A DNA stretch of 64,000 bases from Saccopteryx bilineata. Taxonomy: Eukaryota > Chordata > Mammalia > Chiroptera > Emballonuridae. Shown here one piece after another: positions 57,916 through 64,000 of this stretch. A program made the position numbers and the translations under genes. Location: assembly GCF_036850765.1 (NCBI RefSeq), contig NC_089492.1:166902296-166966295 (forward strand), in the 5' to 3' direction. The notes beneath the pieces were generated by a model, which was given only the letters and a program-made list of their open reading frames with translations, was not told the DNA's origin and did not search any database. Numbering within the stretch: position 1 is the first letter of the stretch; each line of letters begins with the position of its first letter.

Positions 57916-60900
57916 AATGGCAATAAACAACTACATATCAATAATAACCTTAAATGTAAATGGATTAAATGATCCAATCAAAAGACATAGGGTAGCTGCA
58001 TAGATAAGAAAAAAGAACCCATACATATGCTGTCTACAAGAGACACACCTTAAAACACAAGCTGCACATAGACTGAAGGTAAAAGGATGGAAAAAAAACA
58101 TTTCATGCAAATGGAAATGAAAAAAAAAGCAATACTTATATCAGACAAAATAGAATTTAAAACAAAGGATATAGTAAGAGATAAAGAAGGACACTACATA
58201 ATGATAAAGGGAGTAATCCAACAGGAAGATATAACTATTATAAATATCCACGCACCTAATATAGGAGAACCTAAATATATAAAGCAGACTTTGATGGATT
58301 TAAAGGGCGAGATCAACAGCAATACTATAATAGTAGGGGATTTCAATACCCCACTAACATCACTAGATACATCCTCAAGAAAGAAAATTAACAAAGAAAC
58401 AGCAGACTGAAAGGACACACTAGATCAACTTGATTTAATATTTATCTTCAGAACCTTTCACCCTAAAGCAGCAGAATATACATTCTTTTCAAGTGCTCAT
58501 GGTACATTCTCTAGGATAGACCATATGTTAGAGCACAAAAATGGTCTCAACAAATTTAAGAAGATTGAAATCATATCAAGCACTTTCTCTGACCACAATG
58601 GCATGAAACTAGAAATGAAGCACAAGAGAAAAGCTCAAAAACTTTCAAACACATGGAAACTAAATAGCAGGTTGTTAAATAACAAATGGATTAAGAATGA
58701 GATCAAAGAAGAAATTTAAAAATTCCTAGAAACAAATGACAATGAGTACACAACAACTCAAAATTTATGGGACACAGGAAAAGCAGTCCTGAGAGGGAAG
58801 TTCATAGCACTACAGGCACACTTCAAGAAACTAGAAAAAGCTCAAATAAACAACTTAACCCTGCATGTAAAAGAACTAGAAAAAGACCAGCAAGTAAAGC
58901 CCAAATGTAGTAGAAGGAAGGACATAATAAAAATCAGAGCAGAAATAAATGACATAGAGGCTAAAGAAACAATACAGAGGATCAATGAAACTAGGAGCTG
59001 GTTCTTTGAAAAGTTAAACAAGATCGATAAACCTTTAACTAGACTCACTAAGAAAAAAAGAGAGAGGACTCAAATAAAATTAGCAATGAGAGTGGAGAAA
59101 TAACAACTGACACAACAGAAATACAAAATATTTTAAGAAAATACTATGAAGAACTGTACGTCAAAAAGCTAGACATCCTAGGTGAAATAGACAAGTTCCT
59201 TGAAACATACAATCTTCCAAAAATCAATCTGGAAGAATCAGAAAACCTAAACAGACCAATTACACCAAATGAGATCAAAACAGTTATCCAAAAACTCCCA
59301 ACAAAGAAAAGTCCTGGGCCTGATGGCTTCACAAGTGAATTCTACCAAATATTCAAAGAAGAACTAACTCCTATCCTTCTCAAGCTATTTCAAAAAATTC
59401 AAGAGGAAGGAAGACTTCCAAGCTCCTTTTATGAGGCGAGCATAATTCTGATTCCAAAACCAGGCAAAGACAACACAAAGAAAGAAAATTATAGGCCAAT
59501 ATCCCTGATGAATATAGATGCTAAAATCCTCAACAAAATATTAGCAAACTGGATCCAACATTATATAGAAAAAATCATACACCATGATCAAGTGGGATTT
59601 ATTCTGGGGAGGCAAGGCTGGTCCAATATTCACAAATCAATCAATGTGATTCATCACATAAACAAAAGGAAGGACAAAAACCACATGATAATTTCAATAG
59701 ATGCAGAAAAAGCATTTGATAAAATCCAGCAACCGTTCATGATCAAAACTCTCAGCAAAGTGCGAATACAGGGAACATACCACAACATAATAAAGGCCAT
59801 CTATAACAAGCCCACAGCCAACATCATACTCAATGGGCAAAAATTAAAAGCAATCCCCTTAAGATCAGGAACAAGGCAGGGGTGCTCCTTTCACCACTCT
59901 TATTCAACATAGTCCTGGAAGTCCTAGCCACAGCAATCAGACAAGAAGAAGAAATAAAAGGCATTCAAGTTGGAAAAGAAGAAGTAAAACTATCATTATT
60001 TGCAGATGATATGATATTTTATATAGAAAACCCTAAAGTCTCAGTCAAAAAACTACTGGACCTGATAAATAAATTCAGCAAAGTGGCAGGATATAAAATT
60101 AATACTCAGAAATCAGAGGCATTTTTATACACCAACAATGAACAGTCAGAAAGAGAAATTAAGAAAATAGTCTCTTTCACTATTACAACCAAAAAAAATA
60201 AAGTACCTTGGAGGAAATTTAACCAACGAGACTAAGGACTTGTACTTTGAAATTTATAAAACATTGATAAAAGAATTCAAGTTAGATACAAGCAAGTGGA
60301 AGCATATACTATGCTCATGGTTAGGAAGAATAATCATTAAAATGTCTATATTACCCAAAGCAATTTATAAAACCAATGCAATACCAATTAAAATACCAAT
60401 GACATACTTTAAAGATATAGATCACATATTCCAAAAATTTATATGGAACCAAAAAAGAACACGAATAGCCTCAGCAATCTTAATAAAGAAGAATAAAGTG
60501 GGAGGTATCACACTTCCTGATATCAAGTTATACTACAAGGCCATTGTACTCAAAACAGCCTGGTACTGGCATAAGAACAGGCATATAGATCAATGGAACA
60601 GAACAGGGAACCCAGAAATAAACCCACAGCTCTATGGACAACTGATATTTGACAAAGAAGGTAAGAGTGTACAATGGAGTAAAGACAGCCTCTTTAATAA
60701 ATGGTGTTGGGAAAATTGGACAGCTACTTGCAAAAAAATAAAACTAGACCACCAACTTATACCATTCACAAAAATAAACTCAAAATGGATGACTTAAGTG
60801 TAAGCCATGAAACCATAAGCATCTTAGAAGAAAACATAGGCAGTAAGCTCTCAGACATTTCTCGCAGCAATTAATTTGCTGATTTATCTCCATGGGCAAG

Positions 60901-61563
60901 TGAAATAAAGAGAGAATAAACAAATGGGACTATATCAAACTAAAAGGCTTTTGCACAGCTAATGACAATTAGTACAGAATAAAAAGACAAACTACACAAT
61001 GGGAGAACATATTTGACAATAGGTCTGATAAGGGGTTAATAACCAAAATTTATAAAGAACTTGTAAATCTCAACACCAGGAAGACAAACAATCCAATCAA
61101 AAATGGGCAAAAGAAATGAATAGACACTTCTCCAAAGAGGACATACTGATGGCCAATAGGCATATGGAAAAATGCTCAACATCACTAATCATTAGAGAAA
61201 TGTAAATTAAAACCACAATGAGATATCACCTCACACCAGTCAGAATGGCGCTCATCAACAAAACAACACAGAATAAGTGCTGGTGAGGATGTGGAGAAAA
61301 GGGAACCCTCCTGCACTGCTGTTGGGAATGCAGACTGGTGCAGCCACTGTAGAAAACAGTATAGAGATTCCTCAAAAAATTAAAAATCAAACTGCCTTTT
61401 GACCCAGCTATCCCACTTTAAGGAATATACCCCAAGAACACCATAGAACTGCTCCAAAAGGAGAAATGCTCCCCCTGTTTTGGCAGCATTGTTCACAATA
61501 GCAAAGATCTGGAAACAGCCCAAGTGTTCGTCAGAGGATGAGTGGATTAAAAAGCTTTGGTAC
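57916..61563 (+). pseudogene. L1-B ORF2, disrupted
   Basis: ATG 57916 (AINNYISIITLNVNG). Endonuclease motifs INIHAPN, GDFNTPLTS and FSDHNG. Reverse transcriptase with FADDMIFY (59999-60022). Stops TGA 58408-58410 and TAA 58717-58719 are in the same codons as in L1-A. Frameshifts lie near 58120, 59890 and 60200. The C-terminal part carries [10 protein letters not shown] and [12 protein letters not shown]. It is cut by L1-C at 61563. Confidence 0.92.
61549..61563. repeat. Presumed left target duplication of L1-C
   Basis: AAAAAGCTTTGGTAC in L1-B directly precedes L1-C. The same L1 position flanks L1-A at 22090-22104. The right copy should follow the end of L1-C outside this window. Confidence 0.75.
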
Positions 61564-62903
61564 AGGAGAGACAAGATGGCGCTGGAGTAAGCAGACGTAC
61601 CAGCATCTACCTCCCAGAACCAATGTGGATTAAAAACTAATTTTATGAACTATCACCTGGAAAAACCAACTTTGGACTAAACTAAAAGGACTCTTCAACC
61701 ATGGAACGCTGAAGAAGCCACACAGAGACTGATAGGAAAAGCGGAAACGCGGAGAGGGCTGCCCAGCTTCTCGGAGCGAACGGCAGCAGGGAGAGACTCG
61801 CGTGGCGGGAAGTGAGTTTAGCAGAGGGGGAAGGGTCCTGAGCCCCAGGAACAAAGCCCCAGCCTGCAGCCCCAGAGCCCAGAAGAAGCGTAAGGACAGT
61901 ATTTAGCTGGAAACAAGTCAGGATACTGTTTGTGAGAGAGTCTGATTTCTCAGACCCAGGATCCTTCTTAAAGGGACCACGCAGAACATCTCTCTCACAA
62001 ACACTCAACCGGGGCTCCTGGAGACGGAGGGAGAGGGGAGAGAACCACAGTAACAGGAAGAGAGTGCAATCTAGGAGGCATAGGGAGAAACATTTTGGGA
62101 GATAGCCACCCTAACCCCTGGGACGAGTCACTCCCCAAAGCTGAAGTGAATATTTCCCCCGGAAACAGCAATACCAGCAAAGGGAAGCAGGAGAGCAGCC
62201 AAACAAGCTCCCCCGCAGCATTCAGAGCAGAGTCGCATAGAAGGAGGGAGCTTTCGGGTCTACAGTAGGGAGTCTTAGGGTCCGAGCTGCAACGCCCCCA
62301 CCCACGCGGCTGAGGGTGCACCGGAGAGCGGGCGGCAGTGGGAGACAAAAGCGTGGTTCTGCTGGCAGGGGCGGAAGCCGGCTGGCCATCAGTGGGCTCA
62401 GGTGTGAGCTCAATCTTGCCTGGCTAGGGAGAAGGGGGCGTGCAAAAGCGGCCAAGCTCAGCTGCCGGCAGCCTGTAATCCAGCCTCCGGGAGAAGGGCG
62501 GGAAACCCAGAAAGGGTAGAAACCAGCCCCGGAGCAAGGGCAGAGGAGCACATCCCTGACCCGCCGGTGCAACCCAGGCTTGTGGTCTGACTTGGTAGCC
62601 TGCTCCTCCTGCGAGGGTGGAGCCAAAAGCCCAGAAGAGGCGGAGTTCCACTACAAAGCTGAGCTTGGGCAAGCAGCCCTGCCCGGCGGTAGAGCCAAGG
62701 CTAGCAGCTGTTCTTTGAGTGGGATCATCCTGCAAAGGCAGGGTGAAAGCTCGGAAACAGGTGGAGACCCGCAGCAGAGCAAAGGTGCTTGCCAGTGCCC
62801 TCAGGACCGAGCATAACGTCACACACAGGGGCGGGGCAAAGGCCAAGGCCACCAACCCTTGTGCACCCGAGCACGTGATCACAGCCACTCTCATGAAGAG
62901 AAA
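61564..62903 (+). promoter_or_regulatory. L1-C 5'UTR/internal promoter
   Basis: YY1-like AAGATGGCG near 61571. CpG-rich 62270-62560. Close to ORF1: an Sp1-type box GGGGCGGGGC (62828-62837), a CRE-like TAACGTCA (62814-62821) and an E-box CACGTG (62872-62877). Related A-G-rich segments begin near 62502, 62625 and 62744, suggesting degenerate units of about 120 bp. Activity is inferred only. Confidence 0.65.
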
Positions 62904-63800
62904 ATGCGGAGGCAAAGAAATACAACACAAATAATCCAAGAGAAATCCCCAGAAAAGGACCTAAGTGAATCAGATATAACCAAATTACCAGATGCAGCGT
63001 TTAAAATAACGATTGTTAGGATGCTCAAAGATATTAGAACCACCATAGATGGCCATTACAAAAACCTAAATAAAGAGATAACAAATATAAAAGAGGACAT
63101 TGAAATAATAAAAAAGAATCAGACAGAAATGACAAATACAATATATGAAATAAAGAATACAATGGAAGGAATTAAAAGCAGGATGGATGAAGCAGAGAAT
63201 CGAATCAGTGAGTTAGAGGACACAATAAATAAAGGCACGGAAGCAGAGCAGAAAAAAGAAAAGAGACTCAAAAAGTCTGAGGAAACTCTAAGAGAGCTCT
63301 GTGACAACATGAAGAGAAATAACATCCGCATCATAGGGGTTCCTGAAGAAGAAGAGAAAGAACAAGGGATAGAGACTTTGTTCAAACATATTATAGCAGA
63401 AAACTTCCCCCAATTAAGGCAGGAAAACATTTCACATGTTCAGGAAGCACAGAGAACTCCATTAAGGAGAAACCCAAAGAAACCAACACCAAGACACATC
63501 ATAATTAAATTACCAAAGCTAAATGATAAAGAGAAAATATTAAAAGCTGCTAGAGAAAAAAAGACTATCACCTACAAAGGAGCCCCCATAAGGATGACTT
63601 CTGACTTCTCAACAGAAACACTTGAGGCCAGAAGGGAATGGCAAGAAATATTCAAAGTAATGCCGAACAAGAACCTACAACCAAGACTACTTTATCCAGC
63701 AAGGCTATCATTTAAAATTGAAGGAGAAATAAAAAGCTTTACAGACAAAAAAAACTCAAGGATTTCACTGCAACCAAACCAAGGCTGCAAGAAATGCTAA
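62904..63800 (+). CDS. L1-C ORF1 protein, intact (298 aa)
   Basis: ORF1p coats L1 RNA and acts as a nucleic-acid chaperone in the L1 ribonucleoprotein. The ATG at 62904 (context AGAAAATGCG) is used; the frame opens earlier only at a TTG (62859). Residues 1-40 are basic (RRQRNTTQ). About 43-132 is a heptad-rich coiled coil for trimerisation (KEITNIKEDIEIIKKNQ, ENRISELEDTINK). About 138-232 is the RRM (NNIRIIGVPEEEEKEQG, RHIIIKLPKLNDKEKILKAA). About 233-292 is the C-terminal domain (SDFSTETLEARREW, YPARLSFKIEGEIKSF). Length is near the usual 300-340 residues. The same gene is broken in L1-A, L1-B and L1-D. It ends 75 bp before the ORF2 start. Confidence 0.95.
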   Translation: MRRQRNTTQIIQEKSPEKDLSESDITKLPDAAFKITIVRMLKDIRTTIDGHYKNLNKEITNIKEDIEIIKKNQTEMTNTIYEIKNTMEGIKSRMDEAENRISELEDTINKGTEAEQKKEKRLKKSEETLRELCDNMKRNNIRIIGVPEEEEKEQGIETLFKHIIAENFPQLRQENISHVQEAQRTPLRRNPKKPTPRHIIIKLPKLNDKEKILKAAREKKTITYKGAPIRMTSDFSTETLEARREWQEIFKVMPNKNLQPRLLYPARLSFKIEGEIKSFTDKKNSRISLQPNQGCKKC

Positions 63801-63875
63801 GGGACCTCTTGTAAACAGATCAAAGGAAAAAAAAGAATATAGCAAAAGAGAAAAACAGTTTTAAAGAAAAAAAAA

Positions 63876-64000
63876 ATGGCAACAAACAATTACATATCAG
63901 TAATAACCTTAAATGTTAATGGAATAAATGATCCAATCAAGAGACATAGGGTAGCTGCGTGGATAAGAAAACAGGACCCATACATATGCTGTCTACAAGA
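63876..64000 (+). CDS. L1-C ORF2, N-terminal start of endonuclease (partial)
   Basis: ATG 63876 opens ATNNYISVITLNVNG, then INDPIKRHRVAAWIRKQDPY and ICCLQ, which is the start of the apurinic-like endonuclease domain with its LNVNG motif. The frame is open to the window edge; intactness beyond cannot be judged. Confidence 0.9.
   Translation, partial: MATNNYISVITLNVNGINDPIKRHRVAAWIRKQDPYICCLQ

Larger units (their letters stand above)
56028..61563 (+). mobile_element. L1-B: sense L1 in CASQ2 intron 1, interrupted by L1-C
   Basis: The 5' end GAGAGAGACCTGAAGATGGC matches L1-A. A 5'UTR of about 0.9 kb, ORF1 (56955-57845) and ORF2 (from 57916) follow. The element is intact in order up to GATTAAAAAGCTTTGGTAC (61545-61563), where L1-C begins. 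Its own 3'UTR and target duplication should lie beyond the window. It shares several inactivating changes with L1-A. Confidence 0.92.
39553..64000 (+). other. CASQ2: CASQ2 intron 1 (start; continues past window)
   Basis: At least 24.4 kb of intron. I looked for exon 2 text (after ...KEIVLE the protein continues LVAQVLEHK in human) and did not find it. Stretches where I see neither gene nor identifiable repeat: 39553-41320, 41501-42530, 42798-43690, 44181-44700, 45260-46010, 46375-47190, 47831-48540, 50160-50730, 51501-52060, 53746-54640. A short A9T7 palindrome-like run sits at about 40431-40450. Two sense-oriented L1 copies occupy the right end. Confidence 0.85.
61564..64000 (+). mobile_element. 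L1-C: young sense L1, 5' complete, runs off window
   Basis: It starts AGGAGAGACAAGATGGCGC, with AAGATGGCG close to the YY1 site found at the 5' end of other mammalian L1s. A GC-rich 5'UTR of about 1.34 kb, an intact ORF1 and the open start of ORF2 follow. No lesion is visible in the 2.4 kb seen. It is nested in L1-B inside CASQ2 intron 1, in the gene's own orientation. Confidence 0.93.

Noticed and set aside
62859..62903. Longer L1-C ORF1 starting at 62859
   Set aside because: It opens with TTG. The ATG at 62904 matches the start of ORF1 in L1-B.

Overview
The window reads as mammalian nuclear DNA, most likely from a bat. The evidence is many tRNA-derived SINEs with a head of the Ves type (GCCCTGGCCGGTTGGCTCAG, A box and B box intact), non-autonomous hAT DNA transposons with clean target duplications, and young full-length L1 elements. 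Young L1s argue against Old World fruit bats, where L1 is reported extinct. The long (about 390 bp) SINE body is neither the short vespertilionid Ves body nor, as far as I recall, the Rhinolophus Rhin-1 body. I lean weakly to another bat family, such as emballonurids, and do not assign a genus.

The only host gene I can support is CASQ2 (cardiac calsequestrin) on the + strand. Its coding exon 1 is 39319-39552, with a signal peptide, an in-phase end and a consensus splice donor. The left 39 kb is 5' intergenic DNA. The last 24.4 kb (39553-64000) is intron 1; exon 2 is not seen. A proximal promoter with an exact MEF2 site (38981-38990) lies about 330 bp upstream of the ATG.

Repeats make up most of the rest. 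From left to right: old L1 3' ends, L2 and MIR fragments and SINEs (1-12.5 kb); a nearly complete antisense L1, here L1-D (12529-20297), with a perfect 15-bp target duplication; a sense L1, L1-A (22105-27835), nested in an older L1; MIR, L2, MER20 and SINE-rich DNA up to CASQ2; then in intron 1 two hAT elements, a Tigger element, SINEs, simple repeats, L1-B (56028-61563) and a further L1, L1-C (61564 to the window end), nested inside L1-B. L1-C has an intact ORF1 and an open ORF2 start.

The most notable points are these. L1-A and L1-C each sit at the same endonuclease site (AAAAAGCTTTGGTAC) of two different host L1 copies. L1-A and L1-B share the same ORF1 deletion and two identical ORF2 stops, so a defective L1 lineage seems to have been multiplied. 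L1-D starts with a palindromic CRE and a YY1-like site and has a very long pyrimidine-rich 5'UTR unrelated to that of L1-C. A 22-bp near-perfect hairpin lies at 8325-8379. Part of intron 1 and of the upstream DNA is unassigned single-copy-looking sequence.
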